64,000 nt of DNA, taken from assembly GCA_016758965.1 (NCBI GenBank), contig JAEPRB010000051.1, positions 1-64,000 on the forward strand. The letters are read 5' to 3'. Position numbers and translations under genes: made by a program. This DNA comes from Circinella minor. Lineage: Eukaryota; Mucoromycota; Mucoromycetes; Mucorales; Lichtheimiaceae. How positions within the stretch are numbered: position 1 is the first letter of the stretch; each line of letters starts with the position of its first letter. Of this stretch, positions 51,901-64,000 are shown piece by piece. The notes under the pieces are model-generated. The model was not told the DNA's origin, made no database searches, and saw only the letters and a program-made list of their open reading frames with translations.

Positions 51901-54900
51901 TTGTGGCATCTATATGTATGTATACCTGATGAATCGTCATCCATAATCATCTCCTCACCATCTGAACAAAGCATGACATGTTTCAAAATATTCCAAGAAA
52001 AAGTATTACCAAGAAATGAAGCCCATTTCAATACCTCTTGGCAATTTTTTGAAACTTCGCGTAAACGATTCACCATAAAACGTACATCAAGCTTCTCACT
52101 TTCTCCTTTTCCTGTTGTCGGCATGAAATATTGTGCCTGTTCCTGAATCTTTTCAAGATCAAAATCCCATTGATTTGTCTCCCAGTTGAAAAAAATTTGC
52201 TTCTTGCGTTCCAAGCTTTGTAAGAGATGTGTCACATAAAAGGGGGATCCATCTGTTTTTTCCATTAGTATTTGAGCAAGGGAAAACAAGGTATCGTGAT
52301 TTGTGTCTCTGGGGCGATGTAAGGTATCAGATAAAAAGTCAAGAATAGAATCCATGTCGAAAGGCTCAGCTTCAATGGATCTAATATTGAATCCATTGGC
52401 TTCTTTGAGTAATTTTACAAATTTTGGGTCGGCTTCATGCTCACGGTATGCGATGAATATTAATAGTTTAATTTTGGGTGACTTGATAAGCAATCCCAAA
52501 AGTTCCAATGAATTTTCGTCTATAATATCAGTGGTTGTTTGATTATTTATTTTAGCTGTTATTCTGAGAAAAAAAATGAAAGAATAGATAATTGTTAATT
52601 CCTTACCAGATTGATGGAGATCGTCCAGGAACTATACAAGATAAAAAAAAAATCAGATCAATTAATATGATTACTGCTACTAAAATTAGTTGATACTTTA
52701 TAAACATTATATACGGAAAGCTTACCAAAGTAGTCATTTGCCAATATGTAATGGAGCGAAATATGCCAACTAACATTGATTGAAACTTTTTGCGTGTTTC
52801 CTCATTTTTCATGTGAATATGACCATCGACAGTGGTACGATTTTCTGCCCTTGATCCCACAGTAATAGAGGAATCCAATAACAAAGGAATCAATTCAGGT
52901 ACGTAGTCCATGAGTATTCTCATATTGCAAAATTGAGACCCAAGATACTTCTTGAGATGTTCATTAAAACGCTTGATAACATCGTTGGGTTCAGAGAGAA
53001 TCTGTTGAAGAAGCTGTGATAATACTTGAAGTAGACCACTGTACGGAACTTTATGCGCTCCATCAAATTTCACACTTGCTATATAACTATAGTATATTAT
53101 TAGTTAATATTAAAAGTGTTACCGTTGTGATAAATGTAAGCCGTTGTCACAGCAAAAAGCTTAGTATACTTTCGTTTCTACTAACTATATTTACCCTTTC
53201 TCTCTAGCAGTAGTATGTACAGCGCTCATTAACGTTGATTTTCCTAATAGTAGAGGGACGGAATTTAGTGATTGTCCTCTAACTATTATAAATACAAAAA
53301 AAAATTAATTACCTATTCCACCCGGTCCATGTAAACTCACAACAACGGTCATGACTTTGCTCAAACGTTTTGAACTAGCACTACCTTCCGCGCTGGTAAA
53401 CGATATTGAGGAAGAAGCAGCTTCACTATCACGTATACTTGATAACGTTGTAAAACTATAAACGGCGTTGCTATTATTGTTTTGACTAGTATTGTCAAAT
53501 GTAGAAGAAGATTTGCCTGTGGTATTCATGCTAAATTCGCTGGTACTACCAGTATCAGAACTCTTTTGTGATTTTAAGGATGTTGTTGATCTGACAGAAT
53601 GAGTAGAACTATGCTTTATGTACATTGTGGCATATTGTTCAATGGCTTCGTTCATTTTTGAAATGGTACCTTGCCGTCCATAAACTGTTTTGGGAAGAGT
53701 AAAAATAGACATCATGTCATACCGACCAAGTGGAAATGGAGTAATACCATCCTATCGTAATGTAAATAGATATCGAAATATGTTATCAGTTGATGAGGAA
53801 CAAATAAAAAGATTATTATGTATGTTTATATTTACCCCAATGCTGGACCCGTCAGAGTTCAAAAGTTGTGTCAATAATTCCTGTAAATCGGCTCGAACTC
53901 CATACATAGAACTATATCGATCATCTGGAGCCTAATAAATATATAGGAGTCCCATAAGCAATTATTATTTAATAATAAAAAATCATTCATCCGTTTCTTT
54001 TTATTTCCAAGCAAATTATACCTTGTTGGTCATTTTCTCAATAATCTGAGACAGAAGCATTGGGCAATCCAATCGAAAATCATGAACCGAAGGGATCTTA
54101 CGACCCAAAATAGCATGAAGTATTTCCAACGGACTATTACGATTGAAAGGATTTCGTGATGTTACCATGATAAAAAACACAATACCAAGAGAGTAAACGT
54201 CTGAACGATGATCAGGTATATAAGCTGTGCGACCTGTCTTTTCAGGACTAATATAAACTAACGCGTCTTTCAACATTTGTGACAATATCTTTTTTTGAGA
54301 TACTTTACGCCATTCGTCAGTCGATGTAGAAAAATAAGCATTTAAAGACTTGTTGAATCCTGTATTGAGATTCCATAATTTGACTATTGGATCAATATTA
54401 TCTTGGCCACCACACCATTGGAATGAATCAATACGGATTTGTTCGTGCAGAACATTTTGGCGATGAATAAATTGAAGACAAGCAGTTGCTTTGATGGCGA
54501 ATCGTAAAAACGTGACAAGGTCATAGGTTGGCGCTGTAATACCTGTCGTCATAGTATATGAGGCAATGTTGCTATCATTATTGTTGTTATCAAGTAAAAC
54601 ATTGTCACTAGAAGGAGATTGTTGTTCACTATTATCGTGTCGAAGTGGTCGAATAGTAGAAGTGCTAGTACTTGCAAAGTCAGCAAAAGAAGAGCGAGGG
54701 CTTGCTCCACCAAACACTTCAGGAGAAGAGATTTCTGAGTTATTATTGTTATTATGACCTTCATCTGCATAAATGGCGACACCAAGTCCCGAAGGGAGAT
54801 TGACATATTGGAAAGGTTGAACTATTCATCATTCACAGAATTTATATCATTAGTTTCTATAATCAAAAAATATATTTTACATATACACCCATAGTAACTA

Positions 54901-55338
54901 TAAATTAGACATACCTATATATGATGGGCCTTCTGGAAGTTCATAAAGTCTCTTTATAAGATAAAATTCCCTTTCAAGGTTCGATGAACTCTTTTTTGCT
55001 ACCTTTGCAAGGACTCTCTTCTTGGTCGATATCCTTATATATAGATGTAAAGGTATTAGAACAACAAATGTTATTAATACTAATTAATAATGATATTGAT
55101 ATTGATATGAGAATATAACAATAAGAGAATCCATTATATATACTTACTTGTAACCACTAATGATGTGGACCAACTCATTGGGCGCTAAAGTAGATGATAT
55201 TGAGCTGTTTGTAAAATGATAACCAGGGATATGAATTTGAAGAGCATTTGAAGATGAAGCTGGTATACTATTTCCAATATTCCAATCTGGAATGGATGTC
55301 ATAGTGGCAATCGATTCATCAACTGAAGAAGTGGTCAT
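45999..55338 (-). CDS. Group X hybrid histidine kinase (Mak2/Mak3-like), paralogue A
   Basis: I assembled 23 in-phase exons (first 55148-55338, 54915-55033, 54022-54821; last 46538-47376, 46288-46442, 45999-46208), about 2426 residues. Order: Ser/Thr-kinase-like domain (about 65-400); AAA-type ATPase with Walker A GPGGIGKST (about 544-552) and Walker B TLFLDDLH; long helical region; GAF domain (about 1632-1800); dimerisation helix with [10 protein letters not shown] (His about 1848); ATPase core with [19 protein letters not shown] and [13 protein letters not shown]-terminal receiver with ILIAEDNPVA, phospho-acceptor Asp about 2352 in GFFDHHMPK, and LTKP Lys. The plan matches fission yeast Mak2/Mak3, which pass peroxide signals by phosphorelay to Mpr1 and Mcs4/Prr1. 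Stimulus here is unknown. The receiver has Phe where Met usually precedes the Asp. Confidence 0.92.
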
Positions 55339-58300
55339 TTTTTAGAGAAATTTGACAATGTTGACTGCTGGGTATAGGGTAAAACGTAAAGATGAATGAA
55401 ATTGATTTTCTTAATGCTATTTGACTTTTTTTTTTTATCTTTTTGATAAATTACCATACGCGTAAAATAAATAAAATATGTTTCACATGTGGACAATGGT
55501 GCATAAAAAAACATGTTTATTCTTTTGCTCATATTAAAAGAGTTATTCTCGAATTTGTTTTGTCTTTTTCATGTGACCTTACTATGAGCAATAAACATGT
55601 TTTTTTTTCATGCATGTAAATTTAATCTATTGTGTTATGATATTCTCTTTTCTTATTAATATAGTCCCATGATTCGAGACTCACGGTCGATGATGATTTC
55701 ATAATGATTATACTTGCTCTCTTTCTTAATACCACTCGTATATAGTACCCTCGTTTTTTTATACACTGAAATCCCGACCACCATCCCTCAATGTAGGAAA
55801 TAAATGGTTAAGCGCCATGCCAGTGCAGAAAATAATGATTAACTCGAATACACTCAAGTGTAGCTTTTCTTATATTGTATAGCACTCAACAAAATATAAT
55901 CCGAAATTCATTTTTTATTATTATGAAAAACTAGATTAATCACTACCTGGTTATAAGTATGTGGTCGTTTCCATGCGAGTAAGTAGTGGGCGAGGAGACT
56001 ATTTACAAAAAATATAATGTGGATAGTGAGAATAACCAAAAATGCCAGGTAGAGTATCAACAAAATAAAAATGCACGTCAAGGAACTGCTGTAGATAAAC
56101 AATTCTACTAGTTAGTTTATCATATTATTTGGGTTAAGATCTAGTAAAAAAATATAGTACTTCTGTACTAATAATGACTACATCTATAGGTTGTAATCCA
56201 TATTACGTAAGTATAGTATTAATGACGGATAATCATAGTAATGGTATATAATATTTTTACTTGTTTTTATGTTATAGTAGAATTTTTTTAAAGATATAGT
56301 TGTGGTGTATACGTTAATAATGAACCGGCACCAACGGATGCTTTTGGTCCTCTATCTTCTCATTCGATCATCTAAAATTTCCTGCCACTGTTTACTCCTA
56401 GACTTTTAGTTAATAAGCTTTGCTTTTTTCTATTTTGTATATAATTTTTTTTCATGTACGTACACCATAAGAAAGAATACTAATATGTCCACGGGCAATT
56501 TCCTCCTTTCAATGCAATAAACATAAATTTTAATTTGTAAATGCTAATATATAAGCATTTGAAGGCATATTTCTTTTTTCTTAATACCAGATTCAGATAC
56601 TAACTAGATAAATAAAGAAATATGTATCTATCTAGTAGAAATGTCCTTAATAATTATTTTCCTAATGGATTTGTTTTTGTATTCCAAAAGCTATATATAA
56701 ATAAACAAAGTAAAAATTCCAAAATGTAAGAATATTTACGTGATTCACGATTTTAGAAAAACTATAGGGTTTCAAAACACAAGTCTTCGCCCTCGTTTTT
56801 CAGTGTAGCATAATAACTGCGAATTTTCAGCTGCTTTGAAATTTTTCTTGTGGAACCTAACCTATTTCCTATCACATCAAAGATCTACAAAGAAGCATAC
56901 ACGTGATGATAAATTACTATAAAGGCTTTTGGATCGATCGACAACCAGCACATTATGATAGCTCGTATCTACAAATCTCAGAAAGCCCAGTTTTTATCTT
57001 TTGTCGTACATATAAATTACATACCACCTAGTTAAAGTGGGCAGTCGATCATTACATTATTCACAAATAATATTATAGACAATACTTGGTAGAATGGGTA
57101 TAAATATGGTGGTAATCTCTATTTACAATGCCTACGTATGTCAATTATTCTATTTCCTTATCCTGCTTTCTATTTTTTTAACGATGAACATCATCCATTA
57201 GTGACAATAACAATAAAGCTTGAATACAATGCTAGCTGACTATGAATAATGAAAATCATGGTACATAGTATAATGCTAGTAAAGACCTGCGATAAATAAA
57301 TAAATCTAGGACAACAACGGATTATTTATTACCTCTGTATGAGATACATAAATGAAAATCATTCATAAGGAGTTGTTGAAAAAACATTTACGCACTCTTA
57401 TTTATAGTATTTTCAATAATATCAGTGGTTATAAATAATCAGTACTCCTTTTTTTTTTCAGAAAATATTAGAGATAATATATATATAAGAATATTAGTTT
57501 TAAAAATATAAACCAGCTATTCTAATAAAGATTGGTATTTATTCAAGATAATAACGAATCAAGGTCTTAGTCTCAGAAAATAGATAGTAATGTGTCCGTC
57601 AATATGTCGAAAATTTAAAAACAGGTTTTTATTTTCCCTTTAAGAAAAAAGTGAAATACGTATTATAATTCTAGAGATTGAACTTGAAGGAAGAGGAGTT
57701 CAGGCAGTTACTGCATCAGCATTTTTTATATGTAAAGTGTGAAAAGGAAAAATGTGTCCTTTAATAACGTCACACAGCATTAAAGCTAGGTAAAAAGGAG
57801 AACAAAATGTATGCCATCCCTTTTTTATTTGACACTAACATTTACCTCTCTCTCGCTCTTTTTTTTTTTACTCTCTTTACAATTTTTTATAATTTATTTT
57901 TACAAAAAACACAAATGTCGGGCACCCTTAGTAATATATAAAAAAAGTAAAAGAAAAGGAGGGCAGACGAATTTAACTATAAATTATGTATATTCTTCCT
58001 TCTCATGTTACCAAAAAAGTAATGAAAAACTTCTTTCTTTCCATTGCTGATATCGTCAGGATACAATTTTCTAAAAAAAAAAAAAAAAAAAAAAAGTAGA
58101 AAGGGGGAGCAAGAGAAAAGAATACAAAAAGTTGTAGTAAAAGGACATTTTATAGAAAAAGGAAGTCATAATTCAACAAGTCCGCGCGCATATTTGTTTG
58201 TTCATTAAACAGCTTTTTTTTTTGATACGTAGATTATTCGTCTCTAATTATAGTATTTATATGATCTTAGAAGAAGATGCATTTTTTTTTTACGAAGCAA

Positions 58301-59176
58301 GAATCCATTGTATAATGAATTTTGTTGTAGCTTTTATTATTAAAAAATGTAATAAAGAAAATTTATGTAAATACACTTTCAGCTGACTGAAGGTTGGTCA
58401 ATACAGACAGAATTGTAGATATAAATATATATGTATATAAACTCTCAAAGCCCCATGCTTTTTCTGCAGATCACTCTCATTATCAGTAATATTAATGAGC
58501 ACAACATTTTATTATTTTCGTATGGAAAATTGCAACACCACAAGGTCAAACGAAGAATGTTACACTAAAGAATAATTTCCTGTTCCAGCTTACTGTTATT
58601 AATACGTATGATGAAAATTACAAAGAAAAAAAGAAGGATCAATAATTGATCCATTAATATTATTATCATTATTATTCAGTTATTTTGTATACCTTGGATA
58701 TCTTTATCGATAGCATACTAAAATTATCAATACATGTGGCGTGGAAATTACAAGTTACAGTTGGGTATAAAACACAAAGTCTACGGGGTGGGAGCACACG
58801 CTTTCTGGAGTAACTTGAGGTAAGAAAAAAAAAAGGGGCACAAAATAATTTTATATCAACCAGAAGTAAATTGTTTCCAAGGGAATACCTTGTCCGTGCA
58901 TCAAACTAATCTGGAAATAATTAGACTCCCCCCCCCCTTATTCATCACGCTGCTGTTATTTAATAACTCGAAGGTAATCACATCAACAAAAGAATACTAA
59001 TGGTTTTACCTTTTTCTTCACCCTCTTGCTCTTTTCTCTTTCCCTTGTTTCTTTTTTTTTTGTTTCTTTTTTTACTATTATAATTACTATTATCTGCTTA
59101 CCACATCATTTGGCTACCTTTTTACCATTGAAAAGGGTTAATATTGTCATCAACTTGATAAAAGGACATTAAAAAA
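55339..59176. other. 3.8-kb region between the divergent histidine kinase genes
   Basis: No gene was recognised. Its two ends must hold the promoters of the paired kinases. A long imperfect inverted repeat lies at 55500-55614. A weak inverted pair with TA borders (TACACTGAAA at 55762 and its complement near 56803) might bound another element. The remainder is AT-rich with homopolymer runs, for example poly-A at about 58073-58095. Confidence 0.55.
55500..55614. repeat. Imperfect hairpin-forming inverted repeat
   Basis: The left arm (55500-55532) and right arm (55584-55614) pair through TGCAT/ATGCA, A-run/T-run, ACATGTTTATT/AATAAACATGT and GCTCAT/ATGAGC. A five-base bulge interrupts one arm, and a loop of about 50 bases separates them. 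It lies about 160 bases upstream of the start codon of histidine kinase A. It could be a small MITE remnant, a cruciform or a regulatory hairpin. Confidence 0.6.
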
Positions 59177-62100
59177 ATGTCATATTCAGGTTCAGGAATT
59201 TCCATTCCAGAGCTCAATGGGAGTACTACGAATGCTAGTAATAATGGCAATTTTTCAGGAACATTGTCCATTCAAGGTTATCATTTCATTGCATCTACAA
59301 CATTAGTTTTAACACATGGTGACAAAGTGAATCTGATTCACGGCTACAAGTATGTTATCAAACGACAATTTCTTTCAACTTCAGTACATTTGATTAATTA
59401 GAAATTATTATTATCGTTACCATATAGGATATCAAGCAAAAAACCTGTGATTGCAAAAGTATCGTCTAATACAGCGCAACTTGAGCGTGAATTTTATCTA
59501 ATGAAAAGAGTTTATCAACTTACTGATGGTCCTTCATATACAGGTAACAAAAAAAAAACCAAGTATAATGTTATTGTCCAGACAAAAGTTTGTTTATTTG
59601 CATTCTGAGTATTTGATATAAATAATTTTAATAGTATGTCCTATGGAGTACCTTAATTTGACAACTGGTGTTTCCGTGGCAATTTATGCAGATGAAGGCT
59701 ATAACTATCTTGACCAACAACACCGATCAACAGCAGATGACCAACAACATGGTTACACAGAAAATAAACCCCCAACCTCAAAAAGTAATAAATCAACTAG
59801 TCAAAGTGGTGAAACAAGTAGTTCTGATGCCAACGTTCGCGCATGGTTACAATCACGATATAATAGTTCCGTAACAATAGAATACGATGATACCAGTGTC
59901 GAACTTCCATCCGAAACACTAGTTATGCGTAAATTCGAACCCATTTATGATTTGCATACTTTTTTACGTTTTGCTATCAAATGTTGTGATAGTATAGAAT
60001 ATATGCATCGACATGGAGTACAATATCACGGAGATATTCGCCTACAGGCCTTTCAATGGAATGGATCTGATGATAGCTCTGTAAAATTGTGGAACTTTGG
60101 GTCAACATCAAGGTCTTTTGATCTCAGTACAGAAGGGTGGCGCAAAACAACAGCAAATAAAGAGCTTACACAAATGTTACAAAGTGCTCTCGTCTATATG
60201 AGCCCTGAACAAACTGGACGAACAACGTATTCACCTGATCATCGCTCTGATATTTATTCTCTTGGTATTGCCTTCTTTGTTTTATTGACTGGTCAAGCAC
60301 CTTTTTATGGCGGCCCTCTAGAAATTCTTAATGGCGTGCTAAGTAAAAAAGTACCATCAGTTCATGAGGTACAAAAAAGTATACCGGAGATTTTGTCGAA
60401 GATCGTTGAGAAAATGACAAACAAGGTAAGTTTCAATGCAGATCAAATAATTGTGCACAAAATAACTTACACAACAAATAATTTAATTATATAATTTAGG
60501 CCCCTGGAGATCGATATAGCAGTATCCATGGTATTCGTTGTGATTTAGACAAGTGTCTCAAACAACTACTTGAAAATGATAATAGACAAAATAAGCAACA
60601 AGAAGAAACTGAGAGTAATAATATTCTTGTAAGTTCCAAAAATAATAATAATAACAGTTGTGTTCAGATATTTATATTGATTTTTTAATATTGAATGATA
60701 GACGGAAATTGAAGCTTTCCCACTTTGTCAACATGACATTGCTTCTGTTTTTACTTTACCAAAAACAATCTATGGTCGACAATCTGTCATTGTACAGATG
60801 AATGCAGTCATTGATACTTTTGTAAATAATTATAGTTCCAATCGGATGCATCGTTCTCTACAAACAACAAACAATTCGGTTTCTACTCCGTATGTGGGAA
60901 GCGGTATAGCCGATAATCTTAGTGAATCATCTACACCTAATGATGAGAACAGCAGTGCAAAGTCAAATTCATCACCGAGTTATTTTAGTGGCACAGGTAT
61001 AGAAGAAAGCGAAACATCCAGTGTTCTTCACCAAGGGAGAGGCTATTCGACTAGAAATGGCAAGCAAAAAAGTTCAACAACCGTTGTCTCGCTTTATGGC
61101 CCGGGGGGTATTGGTTAGTAAATTATAATTTTCTTTAATTAAAGTATAATAATTATATTTACCAACACACACACACACACATGTATATATATATATATAT
61201 ACAAATAGGAAAATCGACAATGTTCAGTGCAGTGCAGGCCACTGCCAGACAATATGGGTAATAAATAAAATAACAAAATCATTTTTTTTATCTTTACTCC
61301 TGCTACAACATATTTGCTTACTATTGATGTGTATAGTTATATTGCTGTCAGTAAATTTGATTCAAGAAACAAAATCCCATATAGTTGTGTTCTAAAGTCA
61401 TTATCTCAAATATTACAACAAATTCTTTCGGAATCAAAAGATCGTGTAGGACTTTTCCATGAGCATCTCAAGGTCCACCTTGGAGCACAATTCTGCAATG
61501 TATCTTTATTGACTGACTTTGTCCCCGAACTCCGTGCCTTGCTATATCCTTCACCAAATATATCTGAAAAAGACGAAGAATCTGATGATGGTGAAATACA
61601 CATGGATAACGTTGAAAATCAAGCTCGATTCCAAAATCTATTTATTGGCGTTTTTCGTGCCATTAGTAATTGGTGTATAACAACATTGGTAAGTACAATA
61701 CTTAACTATTCTAAAAAAAGGAAGAATATATGCTTGAGGTTGACTTCAACACTTTTACTTATATAATTTAATATAGTTTTTGGATGACCTTCATCAAGCA
61801 GGTAACGATGAAAATAAAATAAAAAAGACATGTTGCCAAATAGAGAGATAATAATAATAAGAGCTATTTGATCCAATGCATAATTAGACGATCACTCACT
61901 TGAACTTTTGGACACTCTAATGAGATCAAAAATAAGAATCCTTGTGTTTATCTCTTATCGTGATCAAGAAATTACACCTATGCTTGCTGAAGTACTCGAA
62001 AATGGAGCATCCTACATTAATTTTATTGAAGTTACACCACTCGATATGGACTCAACCATCGACTTTTTATGCGACACATTTCATCGATCACGAGACGTCA

Positions 62101-64000
62101 ATCGAGAATACCTTGTTCCTCTGGCACAAATTATTCTAAAACGCACCAACGGAAACTCATTTTATACCTTGCAATTATTACAAGTTTTGGACCGGAAAAA
62201 ATTGATATTTTTTAATTGGCAAAAAAACGAATGGGATTATAATTTGGATCAAATCACGGACGGCACGACACTGAATGGACAAGAGGATGCCGAATTGGAT
62301 GTTTCCTTTATGGTCGCACGTCTACGCGAATTGTCACCTGAAAGTCAAAATTTGCTTAAATGGGCTTCATTTGTAGGGGACGTATTTTCGTGGCCTACAG
62401 TAAAAGAGCTGATGCTTAATTCTGATGCACTAGATGATCAACAAAGCGAAATGGAAATAACAGATAATGAACAAGATAGTGAAAGTGATATATGTTCTTT
62501 CGTTGATGATTCAGCGTCAGAGGATACAGCAAGAGAAACCATAAGTGGGGGTAGCAGTACGGTTATTGAATCAATAAAACAACAAAAAAGAAAAATACCT
62601 CGTCGACCACCATTATTACGAACAAATACAGCAGCTCCCTTATTCAGCGGAGGGCAAAAATCAGCATCATTTATCAATGATCCTATAATGAGTTTACAAG
62701 CAGTTATTCAAGAAGGATACATTATGTCAATAGCACCAGATGAATATAAGTGGGCCCATGATCGAATTGCTCAAGCTGCTGGTGAGCTTGCTGGCCCAAG
62801 AACACGTACTAAAATTCATCTCGCAATTGCACAGCATCTTATGAAAGGTAGGCAATTTTTTAGTTAGTAAATGTATAAATAAAGATAAAGATGTTCATCA
62901 CTAACAATGCAGATAATATGCATTACTTAGAACAAAATATTGATACATTTCTGGTTGCCGATCATCTACTCAAATGTTTTGAACTTGTTGAAGTTACGGA
63001 AAACAAAGCGGCATATCGTCAAATACTTATGGAGGTAGAGTATAATAAACTATTATGTTCAGTTCATGATGAATTTATCTCCATCATAACATTACTGTTT
63101 CTTATATATATATATATATATATTATTTAGGCAGGAAATAAGGGTCGTAACTCCGGAGCTCATCTTATGGCTTTTTCATACTACAATGCCGCTATTACAT
63201 TAGGCGACCCCGTTCATGATTGGGAAGGTGACAATTACACAGCTACTTTACATCTCTACACAAACGCTGTCTCTCTTAGTTGGGTCGTTGGACAAAACGA
63301 AAAAACTGAAGAATTACTTGCAGTTGTCTTTAAAAATGCACGTACATCCATTGATCGATTAACTGCTTACCGTATTCAAGCCAAATACTATTTTGGAATT
63401 CAACAACACGACAAAGGAACAGAAGCACTACATCAATGTTTGGAAGATCTAGGTGAAGAACGATATCATCTAGGTATGACTGCCGCGAGCCTTAAACGGG
63501 AATTTGACGAAGCAGAAGAAATGATCAATAAAATGGGTAAAGAACACGTTATTAATATGAAACCATGTGAAGACCCGTTAATCCGTGGTGTTATGAGCAT
63601 TTTAGAGGAATTGTAAGCTTTTATTATTATTAAATCAGTAGTTGATTTTTGCTATCGTTCTTCATTTATTGATTATTTGTTATCACCATGTTACCCATGT
63701 TATCATAATTTTTATATAATTTTTAGATGCACTGTTGCGTATTGGGGTGGTAACAAACCAGAAATGTATTACTGTGCTATTCGTATTGTCAAAATGTCAT
63801 TGATAAATGGTATGACTCCTGTTTTTACTATTGGCTGTAATTTTTCGGGTATGGGATATTCTACATTATACAAGAAATATGTCTTTGCGGAGGTAATAAA
63901 AAGATAATAACCAAAAATAGTCAAAATAACTATTTTAGTTTTGAATGAAAAGGATAACTAATACTATAAAAAAATAGGAACTTGGTGCCATTGGTTTACA
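59177..64000 (+). CDS. Group X hybrid histidine kinase, paralogue B (3' end beyond window)
   Basis: Thirteen exons are visible (59177-59349, 59428-59543, 59635-60425, 60500-60628, 60702-61113, 61209-61257, 61337-61688, 61777-61801, 61888-62847, 62913-63034, 63131-63612, 63727-63892, 63978 onward), about 1266 residues. The protein follows paralogue A throughout: kinase-like domain ([46 protein letters not shown]), linker, Walker A GPGGIGKST, Walker B TLFLDDLHQA and the helical region (WAHDRIAQAAGELAG, TLHLYTNAVSLSWVVGQ). GAF, histidine kinase and receiver parts are expected beyond the edge but not seen. Exons 6, 8 and 12 have exactly the sizes of their counterparts in A (49, 25 and 166 bases). 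One intron of A is absent within exon 9. Confidence 0.9.

Noticed and set aside
55762..56812. Possible third TA-flanked inverted-repeat element (TACACTGAAA ends)
   Set aside because: Only about ten bases match between the ends and similarity stops at once; chance is likely in AT-rich DNA.
1..64000. tRNA, rRNA or CRISPR features
   Set aside because: Scanned for B-box-like GGTTCGANTCC, cloverleaf ends and regularly spaced repeats; none convincing. CRISPR is not expected in a eukaryotic nuclear genome.

Overview
The window looks like nuclear DNA of an early-diverging fungus, most likely Mucoromycota/Mucorales. This is inferred from AT-rich intergenic DNA, many short GT-AG introns of about 55-120 bases, homopolymeric Gln/Asn/Ser/Lys tracts in proteins, fungal gene families (group X hybrid histidine kinases, Trm3, Mrt4), and a type II membrane protein with an alginate-lyase-like domain, which would suit the uronic-acid-rich walls of Mucorales. 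No species can be named from the sequence alone. Exon structures below were assembled by eye from splice consensus, reading-frame phase and protein family resemblance.

Layout. 1-2.8 kb: gene-poor DNA with repeats. 2.8-3.45 kb: two-repeat Myb-like protein (-). 5.7-6.7 kb MRT4 (-) and 7.4-8.6 kb PSF3 (+) are divergent, joining ribosome assembly and DNA replication. 9.0-10.2 kb: membrane-anchored GNAT acetyltransferase (+). 10.6-13.5 kb: glycosyltransferase-like/alginate-lyase-like fusion (-). 13.5-18.8 kb: gene-empty, holding a complete 789-bp pogo-like terminal-inverted-repeat element. 18.8-20.9 kb: F-box/LRR protein (-). 21.3-23.8 kb: RCK-type (Ime2/MAK/ICK) kinase (-). 24.8-27.0 kb: mitochondrial-type PP2C phosphatase (+). 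27.5-28.6 kb: unrecognised coiled-coil protein (+). 28.6-32.2 kb: gene-poor with degraded coding-like pieces. 32.2-36.9 kb: mRNA guanylyltransferase with a very long disordered C-terminal extension (+). 37.1-44.1 kb: 21-exon TRM3/TARBP1 tRNA methyltransferase (-). 44.8-45.9 kb: second terminal-inverted-repeat element (1029 bp). 46.0-55.3 kb: 23-exon group X hybrid histidine kinase (-). 59.2-64.0 kb: a divergently transcribed paralogue of that kinase, cut by the window end.

The most interesting points are: the head-to-head pair of group X histidine kinases with matching exon sizes, degenerate N-terminal kinase domains and a 25-base microexon carrying the Walker B motif; the glycosyltransferase/polyuronate-lyase-like fusion; a capping enzyme about three times the usual size; and two precise, non-autonomous DNA transposons with TA target-site duplications.
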